A stretch of 64,000 bases of DNA from Flavobacterium yafengii (GCF_030010375.1 NZ_JASCRY010000005.1:124001-188000), one strand, 5' to 3'. Numbered from the stretch's first letter, positions 52,350 through 62,638 are shown. Program-made: numbers and translations. The notes: generated by a model not told the origin, from the sequence alone.

Positions 52350-54023
52350 TTATTTATCAGTTACACATCCTTCAGAGGCACTTGAGACCGAACGCATATA
52401 TTTAAGTAACACTCCTTGTTTAATTGGTGATTCTGGTTTTTTCCAATTGGCTTTACGTTTTGCGAATTCTTCGTCAGATATTTTCATATTGATAGTGTTT
52501 TTCACAGCATCAATTGAAATCACATCACCGTTTTCTATTAAAGCAATTCCTCCTCCTTCATAGGCTTCTGGAGTAACGTGCCCGACTACGAAACCGTGAG
52601 AACCTCCAGAAAAACGTCCGTCTGTAATTAAAGCGACAGTACTTCCTAAGCCAGCTCCCATAATTGCAGATGTTGGTTTAAGCATTTCAGGCATTCCCGG
52701 ACCTCCTTTTGGACCACAATACCGAATAATAACCACATTTCCTGGTTTTACTTCGCCTCCTCTAATTCCTTTAATTACATCATGTTCATTTTCAAAAACT
52801 ACTGCTGTACCTTCAAAAAACTCACCTTCTTTACCACTAATTTTAGCCACACAACCTTCTGAAGCTATGTTTCCGTATAAAATTTGAATATTTCCAGTAG
52901 CTTTTAATGCCTTTTGGATTTCATGAATCACTTCTTGTCCATCATTCAAATCAGGAACTGAAGCTAAGTTTTCAGCAATTGTTTTTCCCGTTACCGTTAA
53001 ACAATCTCCATGTAAAAAACCTTCTTTCAATAAATATTTCATTACTCCTGGAACTCCACCTACATTATGCAGGTCTTCCATTAAGTATTTACCGCTTGGT
53101 TTCAAGTCAGCAAGCAATGGTGTTTTATCACTAATATCTTGGAAATCTTTTAATGTAAGATCAACACCTACTGAATGTGCCATTGCAATTAAGTGCATAA
53201 CCGCATTCGTTGAACCGCCTAAAACAGCCACGATTGTAATCGCATTTTCGAATGCTTTACGAGTCATAATGTCTCTAGGCTTAATATCTTTTTCCAATAA
53301 TATTCTGATGGCTTTACCAGCATCAGCACATTCTTGTTTTTTTTCTGGACTCAAAGCAGGATTAGAAGAACTGTACGGTAAACTCATCCCTAAAGCTTCA
53401 ATCGCAGATGACATCGTGTTAGCCGTATACATACCACCGCAAGCACCTGCACCCGGACAAGCATTTTGTATCACACCTTTAAAATCTTCAGGTGTAATAG
53501 TGTTGTTGAATTTTTTTCCTAATGCTTCAAAAGCAGAAACAATATTCAAATCTTCCCCTTTCCATTTTCCTGGGTGAATAGATCCTCCATAAACCATAAT
53601 AGAAGGGCGATTTACTCTACCCATAGCCATTAGCGCTCCTGGCATATTTTTATCACAACCTGGAACAGCAATCATTCCATCATACCATTGTGCTCCCATA
53701 ACCGTTTCAATAGAATCTGCAATTACATCACGGGAAACTAAAGAAAAACGCATTCCATCATTACCATTTGAAATTCCATCACTGACACCAATAGTATTAA
53801 AAATTAAACCAACTAAATCTACTGCCCAGACGCCAGTCTTAATATCTTTAGCCAAATCGTTTAAGTGCATATTACAAGGGTTTCCATCGTAACCCATACT
53901 CACAATTCCTATTTGCGCTTTTTTAAGATCTTCTTCAGTTAATCCAATTCCGTACAACATGGCCTGAGAAGCTGGTTGTGTTTCATCTTGCGTAATTATT
54001 TTGCTGTATTTATTTAATTCCAT
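52350..54023 (-). CDS. ilvD: Dihydroxy-acid dehydratase
   Basis: A 557-residue iron-sulfur enzyme. Cys ligands are visible in [14 protein letters not shown] and [16 protein letters not shown], and [15 protein letters not shown] lies near the C-terminus. It dehydrates the dihydroxy acid to the 2-oxo acid, the penultimate step to valine and isoleucine. It is the first structural gene of the operon. A leader peptide and an intrinsic terminator precede it, indicating attenuation. Confidence 0.95.
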   Translation of the reverse strand: MELNKYSKIITQDETQPASQAMLYGIGLTEEDLKKAQIGIVSMGYDGNPCNMHLNDLAKDIKTGVWAVDLVGLIFNTIGVSDGISNGNDGMRFSLVSRDVIADSIETVMGAQWYDGMIAVPGCDKNMPGALMAMGRVNRPSIMVYGGSIHPGKWKGEDLNIVSAFEALGKKFNNTITPEDFKGVIQNACPGAGACGGMYTANTMSSAIEALGMSLPYSSSNPALSPEKKQECADAGKAIRILLEKDIKPRDIMTRKAFENAITIVAVLGGSTNAVMHLIAMAHSVGVDLTLKDFQDISDKTPLLADLKPSGKYLMEDLHNVGGVPGVMKYLLKEGFLHGDCLTVTGKTIAENLASVPDLNDGQEVIHEIQKALKATGNIQILYGNIASEGCVAKISGKEGEFFEGTAVVFENEHDVIKGIRGGEVKPGNVVIIRYCGPKGGPGMPEMLKPTSAIMGAGLGSTVALITDGRFSGGSHGFVVGHVTPEAYEGGGIALIENGDVISIDAVKNTINMKISDEEFAKRKANWKKPESPIKQGVLLKYMRSVSSASEGCVTDK

Positions 54024-54056
54024 TATATGATTGTTTCTCTATTTTTTAAATTTATT

Positions 54057-54092
54057 CCAAAAAAAAACCTCCCAAAATAATTGGGAGGTTTT
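54057..54092 (-). terminator. Attenuator terminator of the ilv operon
   Basis: Perfect 12-bp arms (54064-54075 and 54081-54092; AACCTCCCAA/TTGGGAGGTT) with a 5-nt loop. On the minus strand a U-run follows, about 40 nt before the ilvD start. It lies just downstream of the Ile/Val-rich leader peptide. Confidence 0.85.
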
Positions 54093-54112
54093 AAATATTT
54101 TTTTAATTATAT

Positions 54113-54187
54113 CTATACCATTCCCTCTGCACATGTGATAATCACATTGACATTAATAATTGAAGAAATAATAGATACGATTTGCAT
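54113..54187 (-). CDS. ilv operon leader peptide (attenuation)
   Basis: A 24-codon frame on the minus strand starting MQIVSII. It contains seven Ile codons (positions 3, 6, 7, 10, 11, 16, 17) and four Val codons (4, 13, 15, 24), and no Leu. It is followed about 20 nt later by an intrinsic terminator and then by ilvD. This is the classic arrangement in which ribosomes stalling at Ile/Val codons prevent termination when those amino acids are scarce. Its start lies about 20 nt after a -7-like element. No competing antiterminator pairing was proved by eye. Confidence 0.8.
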   Translation of the reverse strand: MQIVSIISSIINVNVIITCAEGMV

Positions 54188-54207
54188 TTTTTTATTTTTA
54201 TTTGCTT

Positions 54208-54215
54208 CAAAAGTA
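54208..54215 (-). promoter_or_regulatory. -7 promoter element of the ilv operon (TACTTTTG)
   Basis: Reads TACTTTTG on the minus strand, about 20 nt before the leader peptide start. No TTG was found at normal spacing, so the promoter is only half supported. Confidence 0.45.
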
Positions 54216-54296
54216 TAAAAACAAATAGTACTAAAAAAATATAACCTCAATATTATATGCATTTTCAATTATTAAATGCATTTTGATTATTGCTTT

Positions 54297-55412
54297 TTAA
54301 ACAATAGTCGATTGTCCTATGTAGACATTGTCACTTTTAAAATATAAGTCGTCTTTACTTAAAATGTAATTTGAGATAAAGTCTCCCACTTCATTTGTTC
54401 CAAATTTTGAATACGGATTTAAATCTGCAGTGACGACATTTAATTCAATTGCTTTATGAACTGCTTCGTATACTTTTTGCGATTCGATATGAAGACCAAA
54501 ATGTTCCAAAAGCATCGCCGCAGATACTATTGAAGCAATAGGATTAGCAATATTTTTTCTTTTAGCTTCTGGATAAGAACCATGAATAGGCTCAAAAAGT
54601 GCATTTGAATTTCCTAAAGATGCTGATGGCAATAATCCGATTGAACCCGTAATTACACTAGCTTCATCCGATAAAATATCACCAAATAAGTTTTCGGTTA
54701 AAATGACATCAAATTGTTTTGGATTAATGATTATTTGCATCGCAGCATTATCAACAAAAAGAAAATCTAAGGTTACATCAGGATATCCTTCTGCAATTTC
54801 AGTTACTACTTTTCTCCACAATCTTGATGTTTCAAGGATACTGGCTTTATCAACCAGAGTCACTTTTTTCTTTCTTTTTTGAGCTGTTCTAAAAGCCAAA
54901 TGACTGATTCGAATAATCTCTTCTTCTGAATATTCACATAAATCAGATGCTAAAGTACCTTGTTCGTTGATCTTTTTTTCACTGAAATAAGATCCTCCCG
55001 AAATTTCTCTGAAAATTATAAAATCAGCTCCTTCAATTATTTTTCTTTTTAAAGGAGATAAGTCCAATAAGTCATTGTATGGTTTTATAGGTCTTATATT
55101 CGCATACAATCCTAGTGCTTGTCTCAATTTTAATAATCCTTGTATAGGGCGTGATTTTGAATCTGAATGGGTATCATATTTTGAATCATCAACAGCTCCA
55201 AATAATATAGCATCAGTATTCAAACAAAGGTTCAATGTTTGCTCCGGTAAAGGATTTCCTGTTTTCTCAATAGCAATAGCACCAATAAGCGCGTCTTCAA
55301 AAACAAACTCATGATCAAAAACAACACCAATTGCATACAATGCTTTTTTTGCTTGTAAGATTACCTCCGGACCTATTCCGTCTCCTGAAAGTACTGCTAT
55401 TTTTAAGTTCAT
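54297..55412 (-). CDS. leuB: 3-isopropylmalate dehydrogenase
   Basis: A 371-residue NAD-dependent dehydrogenase. LSGDGIGPEVILQA is at the N-terminus, FREISGGSYFSE lies near residue 135, and the metal-binding Asp residues are in ENLFGDILSDEASVITGS. LFEPIHGSYPEAK marks the coenzyme region. It oxidises 3-isopropylmalate in leucine synthesis. It lies 38 nt after leuA. The genes for isopropylmalate isomerase (leuCD) are not in this window. Confidence 0.95.
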   Translation of the reverse strand: MNLKIAVLSGDGIGPEVILQAKKALYAIGVVFDHEFVFEDALIGAIAIEKTGNPLPEQTLNLCLNTDAILFGAVDDSKYDTHSDSKSRPIQGLLKLRQALGLYANIRPIKPYNDLLDLSPLKRKIIEGADFIIFREISGGSYFSEKKINEQGTLASDLCEYSEEEIIRISHLAFRTAQKRKKKVTLVDKASILETSRLWRKVVTEIAEGYPDVTLDFLFVDNAAMQIIINPKQFDVILTENLFGDILSDEASVITGSIGLLPSASLGNSNALFEPIHGSYPEAKRKNIANPIASIVSAAMLLEHFGLHIESQKVYEAVHKAIELNVVTADLNPYSKFGTNEVGDFISNYILSKDDLYFKSDNVYIGQSTIV

Positions 55413-55450
55413 AATAGTAGAATTTAGATTTTATTAGAAATCAAAATATT

Positions 55451-56632
<1,182 letters not shown>

Positions 56633-56661
56633 TTATTTAATGTAATTTCACAACTTGATAA

Positions 56662-56696
56662 CAAAAATATCTTTCATTACTTTAATATAAAACTCA
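56662..56696 (-). promoter_or_regulatory. Possible promoter of leuAB
   Basis: On the minus strand TTG (56696-56694), 24 nt, then TATTTTTG (56669-56662), about 29 nt before the leuA start. The spacing is one base longer than the usual range. Confidence 0.5.
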
Positions 56697-56730
56697 ATTT
56701 AATGAAATATACTGCTTATAAAGCAATCAA

Positions 56731-56738
56731 TAACTTTG
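56731..56738 (+). promoter_or_regulatory. -7 promoter element (TAACTTTG)
   Basis: Matches TAnnTTTG, 42 nt before the start of the 514-residue unknown protein. No TTG at normal spacing. Confidence 0.4.
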
Positions 56739-56780
56739 TAATCAATTGAAAAACAACATATTAAGCTACTATATTTTACA

Positions 56781-58325
56781 ATGGCTAACCATCAAAAAGA
56801 TTTCTTATTTGTATTAATAAAATCACTTTCAAAATCTGAAAAAAGACAATTCAAGATTTTCGCAAGCCGATTGGAAACCAGTTCCAATACAAAATTCATC
56901 GAATTATTCAATATTTTAGACAAATCAGAAGTCTATGATGAGAAACTCATTCTAAAAAGCGGTATCATTAAAAAAGTGCAATTATCGAATCTTAAATCAT
57001 ATTTGTATAAGCAAATTTTAGTGAGCATCCGATTGAATATTCCCAGCCAAAACATTCGGTATCAGCTAAGAGAACAAATTGATTTTGCTGCCATATTGTA
57101 CAATAAAGGGCTATACAAGCAGAGTTTAAAAATTTTGGATAAAACAAAAATTTTAGCTTTAGAGAATGATGAAAAACTGATGGCTTATGAAATTGTAGAA
57201 TTCGAAAAACTTATTGAATCACAATACATAACACGAAGTATTCAAGGACGCGCTGATGAATTGGTTATTCAGGCCAAAGAATTAAATTACCGCAATACTA
57301 TTTCCAGTAAATTGTCTAATTTATCGTTGCAATTGTACGGTATTATGCTTAAAACCGGTTATGTAAAAAGTGACGAAGAATATAAATATATAGACGACTA
57401 TTTCAACAAACACATTTCTAAATTTGATGATAAAAAATTCGGTTTTAGAGAAAAATATTGGTTTTATAATGCGTATCTCTGGAGAAGTTTCTTAGTACAG
57501 GATTTTCTTTCTTGTTATAAATACGCTTTAAAATGGGTGACACTTTTTTATGATAACCCAAGTATGATTCATTTGAATCCTGTATTTTTCTTAAAAGGAA
57601 ACCATTATTTATTGGAATCTTTATACATGTTGAAGTATAAATCAAAATTCAAAAAATATTTAGAGTTGCTGGAAGATACCATAAAAGATTCTCATTTCCC
57701 AGTGAATGATAATATCGCGTCATTATCATTCTTATATGTCTATAATAATAAATTGAATTACCATATTCTGGAAGGAACGTTTGCCGAAAGCGAATATTTA
57801 ATTCCCGAAGTATTAAATAAATTAAAAATTCACACGGACCATCTTGATGAACATCACGAAATGTTGTTCTATTATAAATTTGCGTCAATTTATTTTGGGA
57901 ACGAAAAATATGCGGAATGTATCTTTTATTTAGAGAAAATCATAAACAACAAAAATCTTTCGATGCGAGAAGATTTAATGTGTTTTGCCAGAATACTCTG
58001 TTTGATTGCTCATTATGAATTAGGAAAAGATTATTATTTAGAAAATCAGTTAAAAAACACCTATAAATTCCTAATCAAAATGAATGATTTACATGAAGTG
58101 CAAAAAGAAATCATTAAGTTTTTGAAAAATTTAAACTCCATTTATCCAACAGATATCAAAAAAGAATTTGTAAAAATGAGAGCGCGATTTATTGAATTGG
58201 AGAAAAACACCTACGAAAAAAGAGCTTTCCTTTATCTTGATATTATTTCTTGGCTCGAAAGCAAAATTGAAAACCGAAAAATAAGTGATATTATTAAAGA
58301 AAAAGCCAAATTGATTAATCGATAA
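56781..58325 (+). CDS. Conserved protein of unknown function, alpha-helical repeat-like
   Basis: A 514-residue protein with no signal peptide or membrane segment. It is Lys/Tyr/Leu-rich and almost entirely helical, with regularly spaced helix pairs (for example AAILYNKGLYKQSLKIL near residue 108 and YFGNEKYAECIFYLEKI near residue 370) that look like divergent tetratricopeptide repeats. I do not recognise a catalytic motif. It is transcribed alone, divergent from leuA and closed by a clear terminator. A scaffold or partner-binding role is only a guess. Confidence 0.8.
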   Translation: MANHQKDFLFVLIKSLSKSEKRQFKIFASRLETSSNTKFIELFNILDKSEVYDEKLILKSGIIKKVQLSNLKSYLYKQILVSIRLNIPSQNIRYQLREQIDFAAILYNKGLYKQSLKILDKTKILALENDEKLMAYEIVEFEKLIESQYITRSIQGRADELVIQAKELNYRNTISSKLSNLSLQLYGIMLKTGYVKSDEEYKYIDDYFNKHISKFDDKKFGFREKYWFYNAYLWRSFLVQDFLSCYKYALKWVTLFYDNPSMIHLNPVFFLKGNHYLLESLYMLKYKSKFKKYLELLEDTIKDSHFPVNDNIASLSFLYVYNNKLNYHILEGTFAESEYLIPEVLNKLKIHTDHLDEHHEMLFYYKFASIYFGNEKYAECIFYLEKIINNKNLSMREDLMCFARILCLIAHYELGKDYYLENQLKNTYKFLIKMNDLHEVQKEIIKFLKNLNSIYPTDIKKEFVKMRARFIELEKNTYEKRAFLYLDIISWLESKIENRKISDIIKEKAKLINR

Positions 58326-58338
58326 AAGTTTATATGAC

Positions 58339-58365
58339 AAAAGGAGGTTTTTAGCCTCCTTTTTG
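58339..58365. terminator. Intrinsic terminator
   Basis: AAAAGGAGG (58339-58347) pairs with CCTCCTTTT (58355-58363) with a 7-nt loop, followed by T's, between two convergent genes. Confidence 0.8.
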
Positions 58366-58399
58366 TTAACTTATAATATCGAAGAATCGCCACCAATAA

Positions 58400-58690
58400 T
58401 TACGCTAATTTATCCGTTTTGTAAACAATTGGCGCTTCTTGAAACAATAGTTTAGCATTTTCGAAAAAAGAAATAAGATACGACTGCTCATTATGAAGCT
58501 TTAATCCCGCTTCATTTTCCCAAACTTCATGAAAAATAAAAATCGTTGATTCTTCAAGACTTTGATGCAAATCGTACTGCAAACAAGCCGCTTCTTTAGT
58601 TGAATTTTGAACCAAATCCAGTAAAAGAGATTTCAATGTCTCCACACTTTCCGGTTTACTTTTTAGAATAACTGTTAGATATATTGGCAT
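58400..58690 (-). CDS. Antibiotic biosynthesis monooxygenase-domain protein (quinol monooxygenase-like)
   Basis: A 96-residue ferredoxin-like protein of the ABM family. IYLTVILKSKPESVETLKSLLLDLV at the start and IFIFHEVWENEAGLKLH in the middle are family features; it resembles YgiN. Such proteins oxidise quinols without a cofactor. It lies 2 nt after the MdaB-like gene, so the two probably form a quinone-detoxification pair, as ygiN and mdaB do in E. coli. Confidence 0.85.
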   Translation of the reverse strand: MPIYLTVILKSKPESVETLKSLLLDLVQNSTKEAACLQYDLHQSLEESTIFIFHEVWENEAGLKLHNEQSYLISFFENAKLLFQEAPIVYKTDKLA

Positions 58691-58692
58691 AA

Positions 58693-59286
58693 TTAATTTA
58701 AGAATAGTTGTGTTAAATGGTTTTGATACAATTTAATATCATTTACAACATCAGCATTTTTTTCAATATCATGAAAATGAATACTTTGTAACGGTTTCAT
58801 GCCTGTAAAAGCGTTCATTCGGTGAAAACCAAATAACGGTCCTTCATCCACACTGTGCTGATTGAAAAATTCTCCCGGTAAGGTAAAAGCTTCTTTTGGT
58901 GCATTCCAAGAGGTGGTTACCATATATTTTTTGCCGTGAAGCATTCCTCCTGTTCCATAATTAACCGTTGGATTTTCAGATGAACGCCCGTCACTTTTGT
59001 AAATTCCTTTGGCGTGACCTTCGGTGAAAACCACATCAATGTATTTTTTAAAACCGTGTGGCAACTGAAACCACCATATTGGTGTGTGATAGATGATTAC
59101 ATCAGCCCAAACAAACTTTTCAACTTCAGAAACAGGACTGTAATCGTCATTGATATTTGTTGTTTTTATTTCAAAAGCTGTATTATTTTTGAAAAAATTC
59201 AAGGTTTCATTCGAAATAGTTTCATTAAACCGTCCTCCAGAATGGCCAAACTTTTGTCCGCCATTGATTATAAATATTTTTGTCAT
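58693..59286 (-). CDS. NAD(P)H-dependent quinone reductase (MdaB-like)
   Basis: A 197-residue flavodoxin-like protein. It starts KIFIINGGQKFGHSGGRFNETI and contains YHTPIWWFQLPHGFKKYID, both characteristic of MdaB. It reduces quinones by two electrons, avoiding semiquinones. Its gene is divergent from a LysR regulator and shares a 96-bp promoter region with it. A -7 element (TAACTTTG on the minus strand) lies at 59319-59312. Confidence 0.9.
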   Translation of the reverse strand: MTKIFIINGGQKFGHSGGRFNETISNETLNFFKNNTAFEIKTTNINDDYSPVSEVEKFVWADVIIYHTPIWWFQLPHGFKKYIDVVFTEGHAKGIYKSDGRSSENPTVNYGTGGMLHGKKYMVTTSWNAPKEAFTLPGEFFNQHSVDEGPLFGFHRMNAFTGMKPLQSIHFHDIEKNADVVNDIKLYQNHLTQLFLN

Positions 59287-59311
59287 GATTTGTGTTTTTA
59301 ATTTGATGATG

Positions 59312-59319
59312 CAAAGTTA
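59312..59319 (-). promoter_or_regulatory. -7 promoter element of the mdaB-like gene (TAACTTTG)
   Basis: Matches TAnnTTTG on the minus strand, 25 nt before the start codon. No TTG at normal spacing, which may suit an activator-dependent promoter. Confidence 0.5.
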
Positions 59320-59355
59320 GAACGAGAAAACCTATTATTAAAATAACTTAATTCA

Positions 59356-59363
59356 TACCTTTG
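59356..59363 (+). promoter_or_regulatory. -7 promoter element of the LysR gene (TACCTTTG)
   Basis: Matches TAnnTTTG, 19 nt before the LysR start codon and directly next to the palindrome at 59364-59388. Confidence 0.55.
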
Positions 59364-59388
59364 TATCATAATTATAATAGTTATGATA
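59364..59388. promoter_or_regulatory. Palindrome over the LysR start codon, probable operator
   Basis: TATCATAA (59364-59371) and TTATGATA (59381-59388) are perfect inverted 8-mers 9 nt apart. They contain the T-N11-A pattern of LysR sites. The right arm includes the ATG at 59383, suggesting autorepression. Confidence 0.6.
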
Positions 59389-60276
59389 AACTTAGAATGG
59401 TATCGCACGTTTAAAGCGGTTTACAAAACTGGAACATTAACTAGTGCGGCTGAAGTATTATTTATTTCCCAACCTGGTGTGAGTCTGCATTTGAGTTCCT
59501 TGGAAAATTATGTGGGCTATAAATTATTTGACCGAACAGGTCGGAAAATGGTTCCCACCGAAAAAGGAAAAGTGCTCTACAATTTCATCATTGAAGCATT
59601 GACTAAACTGGAAGAAGCCGAGAAAAACTTTCAGCAAAGCACCGAGAAAAACACACCAACCATAAGTGTGGGGATGTGTTTTGAAACTTTCCAAATTACA
59701 CTGCAACAATATATTTCGACCTTGCCATTTAATGTTATCATTCAATTTGGTGAATATCCCGAAATGGTCGAGAGTTTAGAAAAAGGAATTCTTGATTTAA
59801 TCATCACACCACAAATGGTAATTAAAAATGCCATTGAATATCAGGCATTTTCTTCAGAAACAATTGTGCTTGTTGGCGGAAACGAAATTGACGATTTGGA
59901 ATTCAATTTGATAGAAAAAAAGGAAAGTGTTCAAGAAATCGAACTTTGGTTAAAACAACAAAAATGGTATGGAACTACCGGAGACATGGAACATTTACGT
60001 CGTTTTTGGCAATTAAATTTCAATAAACACCCTGATTTCAGACCTAATTATATTGTTCCAAATCTAAATTCAATAATTCGTTGTTTGAGCAGTGGCAAGG
60101 GATTGGCTGTAGTTCCTGATTTTCTTTGTCGAAAAGAAATTGATAATGGCTCGATTAAAATGATTTGGGAAGGAAAAACTCCACTAAAAAAGACGCTCTA
60201 TTTCGCCACCAGAAAAAAAACAATGTATCAGGAAGAAATTGCGTTGATTAAGACAATATTTCTGGAATTAAACTAA
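59383..60276 (+). CDS. LysR family transcriptional regulator
   Basis: A 297-residue regulator. The N-terminal winged helix-turn-helix spans about 1-62 (FKAVYKTGTLTSAAEVLFISQPGVSLHLSSLEN). The rest is the periplasmic-binding-like effector domain (TISVGMCFETFQITL onward). It is divergent from the quinone reductase gene, which it probably controls in response to a quinone or electrophile (inference). Confidence 0.92.
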   Translation: MINLEWYRTFKAVYKTGTLTSAAEVLFISQPGVSLHLSSLENYVGYKLFDRTGRKMVPTEKGKVLYNFIIEALTKLEEAEKNFQQSTEKNTPTISVGMCFETFQITLQQYISTLPFNVIIQFGEYPEMVESLEKGILDLIITPQMVIKNAIEYQAFSSETIVLVGGNEIDDLEFNLIEKKESVQEIELWLKQQKWYGTTGDMEHLRRFWQLNFNKHPDFRPNYIVPNLNSIIRCLSSGKGLAVVPDFLCRKEIDNGSIKMIWEGKTPLKKTLYFATRKKTMYQEEIALIKTIFLELN

Positions 60277-60333
60277 AATACTCCGTTTAAAAAATATTCA
60301 TTACTTTTAAAGAATACTTAAAAAATTAAAATT

Positions 60334-60450
60334 ATGAATGGATTTTTTAAAACAATACTAGCAGGTTACGGCGCCAAAAAATTAGGTGGCGGCTGTTTTG
60401 GAACAATTATACTATTTATAATAATCTATTGGATATTAGGTTATTTTTAG
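60334..60450 (+). CDS. 38-residue membrane microprotein
   Basis: A short frame beginning MNGFFKTILAGYGAKKLGGG, then a Cys and a hydrophobic stretch of about 14 residues (FGTIILFIIIYWILGYF). It looks like a single-pass membrane protein with a positively charged N-terminal half. It begins 58 nt after the LysR stop codon, and its last codons form one arm of a perfect terminator stem, which supports it as a real transcribed unit. I recall similar tiny proteins in Flavobacterium; function unknown. Confidence 0.65.
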   Translation: MNGFFKTILAGYGAKKLGGGCFGTIILFIIIYWILGYF

Positions 60451-60475
60451 AATTAAAACACTAAAAATAACCTAA
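60436..60475. terminator. Intrinsic terminator overlapping the microprotein stop codon
   Basis: Perfect 15-bp arms (60436-60450 and 60461-60475; AGGTTATTTTTAG/CTAAAAATAACCT) with a 10-nt loop, between convergent genes. The left arm includes the stop codon. Confidence 0.7.
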
Positions 60476-60489
60476 TTATAATTTCAATA

Positions 60490-62466
60490 TTAGTATGCCA
60501 AGATTTCTTTCAGATCATTTTCGAATCTGCCTTTCGGCAAATATTGATCTTCCAAAGCTTTTGTAAACGGAATTGGCGAGTCTAAACTTGCTACGCGTTT
60601 TACCGGCGCATCAAGGTATTTGAAACAATTTTCCATTATCATTGCCGAAATATCGCTGGCAATTCCACCAAACATACTGTCTTCTTGATAAATAATCACT
60701 CTTCCCGTTTTCTTTACAGAAGCAAAAATAGCTTCGGTATCCAAAGGCTGTAAGGTTCTTAAATCCAATAAATCCGCCGAAATTTCAGGATTTTTTGCTA
60801 AAGTATCCAAAGCCCAATGCACCGCTGCTCCAAACGAAATGATAGTAACATCATTCCCTTCTTTCAACAAAGCCGCTTTTCCTAATGGAATGGTATAATA
60901 ATCTTTTGGGACCTCTTGGTAAACGCTTCTGTACAATTGCTTGTGCTCAAAAAACAATACCGGATTCGGGTCGTTTATGGAAGTATTCAACAATCCTTTG
61001 ACATCATACGGAAATGCCGGATAAACTACTTTTAAACCTGGCGTTTTGGTAAACCAAGCTTCATTGGTTTGCGAATGAAAAGGTCCTGCTTGTGTTCCTC
61101 CACCGCAAGGCATTCGGACCACAACATCGGCTTTTTCTAACCAACGATAATGTGATTTGGCTAATAAATTTACAATTGGGTTGAAACCTGTCGAAACAAA
61201 ATCGGCAAACTGCATTTCCACAATCGCTTTATATCCATTAATCGACAATCCCATTCCTGCTGAAACCACTGCACTTTCACAAATTGGCGTATTGATAACA
61301 CGCTCTTTGCCAAACTGCGCTACAAAACCATCGGTAATTTTAAAAGCACCACCATATTCAGCAATATCCTGACCCATGATTACTGAGTTTTCATGACGTT
61401 CCATTGATTGTCTCAAACTGCTAGAAATGGCATCTATAAAACGAATATTTTCTTTTTCCTCTGAAGGATTAACTTGCTCAAATACATATGGCTTATAAAC
61501 ATCATTTAGTTCTTCACTTAATGAAGCTTCAATCTCCGGTTCCGCATTGGCAATTGCCAGACTTTCATCAATTTCCTTCTTTATTTCGGTATGCAAAGCC
61601 GCATCAAAATCTACTGTAAGAATTCCGTTTTCGGTCAAATAGTTGAAGTAATTTTTAACGGGATCTTTAATCGCCCACATATCCATTAACTCTTGCGGAA
61701 CGTATTTGGTGCCACTCGCCTCTTCATGCCCGCGCATTCTGAAGGTTTTGAATTCCAATAATACTGGACGTGGATTTACTTTCATCGAAGCCTTTAATTC
61801 GGATAACAAATTAAAAACTTCAAGGATATTATTTCCATCAACAATATGACTTTCCATTCCGTAGCCTTTCCCTTTATCGGCCAGATTTTCGCAACGGTAT
61901 TGTTCATTCGTAGGGGTCGAAAGGCCATAACCGTTATTCTCTATCACAAATAGAACCGGTAATTCCCAAACCGAAGCAATATTCAACGCTTCATGAAAAT
62001 CTCCTTCACTTGTTGCTCCTTCGCCGGTAAAAACTGCCGTAACTTTTCCGTTTTTCTTGAGTTTATTGGCCAAAGCAATTCCGTCAGCCACACCTAATTG
62101 CGGACCTAAATGCGAAATCATTCCAATAATCTTGTATTGTTGTGTTCCAAAGTGAAAACTGCGATCACGACCTTTAGTAAAACCATTGGCTTTGCCCTGC
62201 CATTGTGAAAAAAGACGGTACAAAGGAATATCTCTTCCGGTGAAAACGCCAAGATTTCTATGCATTGGCAAAATGTATTCATCTGAATCTAAAACTGCTG
62301 TGACTCCAACAGAAATAGCCTCTTGACCAATTCCAGAAAACCATTTAGATACCTTTCCCTGACGAATAAGAATCAACATTTTCTCCTCAATTAGTCTTGG
62401 TTTCAGTATTCTTTTATATAAATCTAATAATTGGTTGTCTGTAAGATTTTTTCTGTCGAAGATCAT
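60490..62466 (-). CDS. Fused 2-oxoacid dehydrogenase E1 (alpha and beta)
   Basis: A 658-residue ThDP-dependent enzyme in which both E1 subunits are joined. Residues about 1-310 are the alpha part, with the ThDP motif GEGATSEGDFHEALNIASVWELPVLFVIENN broken into its usual two halves near residues 147-177. Residues about 340-658 are the beta part (GQDIAEYGGAFKITDG, VEMQFADFV). It most resembles branched-chain 2-oxoacid dehydrogenase E1, which decarboxylates the 2-oxo acids of valine, leucine and isoleucine for branched fatty acid synthesis; pyruvate is the alternative. No E2 or E3 gene lies next to it. Confidence 0.9.
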   Translation of the reverse strand: MIFDRKNLTDNQLLDLYKRILKPRLIEEKMLILIRQGKVSKWFSGIGQEAISVGVTAVLDSDEYILPMHRNLGVFTGRDIPLYRLFSQWQGKANGFTKGRDRSFHFGTQQYKIIGMISHLGPQLGVADGIALANKLKKNGKVTAVFTGEGATSEGDFHEALNIASVWELPVLFVIENNGYGLSTPTNEQYRCENLADKGKGYGMESHIVDGNNILEVFNLLSELKASMKVNPRPVLLEFKTFRMRGHEEASGTKYVPQELMDMWAIKDPVKNYFNYLTENGILTVDFDAALHTEIKKEIDESLAIANAEPEIEASLSEELNDVYKPYVFEQVNPSEEKENIRFIDAISSSLRQSMERHENSVIMGQDIAEYGGAFKITDGFVAQFGKERVINTPICESAVVSAGMGLSINGYKAIVEMQFADFVSTGFNPIVNLLAKSHYRWLEKADVVVRMPCGGGTQAGPFHSQTNEAWFTKTPGLKVVYPAFPYDVKGLLNTSINDPNPVLFFEHKQLYRSVYQEVPKDYYTIPLGKAALLKEGNDVTIISFGAAVHWALDTLAKNPEISADLLDLRTLQPLDTEAIFASVKKTGRVIIYQEDSMFGGIASDISAMIMENCFKYLDAPVKRVASLDSPIPFTKALEDQYLPKGRFENDLKEILAY

Positions 62467-62489
62467 TTTTTCGGTTTTATTGTATGGTT

Positions 62490-62497
62490 CAAAGATA
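62490..62497 (-). promoter_or_regulatory. -7 promoter element of the E1 gene (TATCTTTG)
   Basis: Matches TAnnTTTG on the minus strand, 23 nt before the E1 start codon. No TTG at normal spacing. Confidence 0.5.
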
Positions 62498-62581
62498 AAA
62501 AAATATAACAGTTTAGTGTTATTTTGTTATATTTTTTTATATTGTTTATAAGTTTTAAAATTCAGATATAAAATTATTCTT

Positions 62582-62589
62582 TACATTTG
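62582..62589 (+). promoter_or_regulatory. -7 promoter element of the dioxygenase gene (TACATTTG)
   Basis: Matches TAnnTTTG, 49 nt before the start codon. No TTG at normal spacing. Confidence 0.5.
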
Positions 62590-62638
62590 TATCTGCAAGG
62601 TTTTTAGCCTTACAAGTTATTAAAAAATATTTAAAAGT

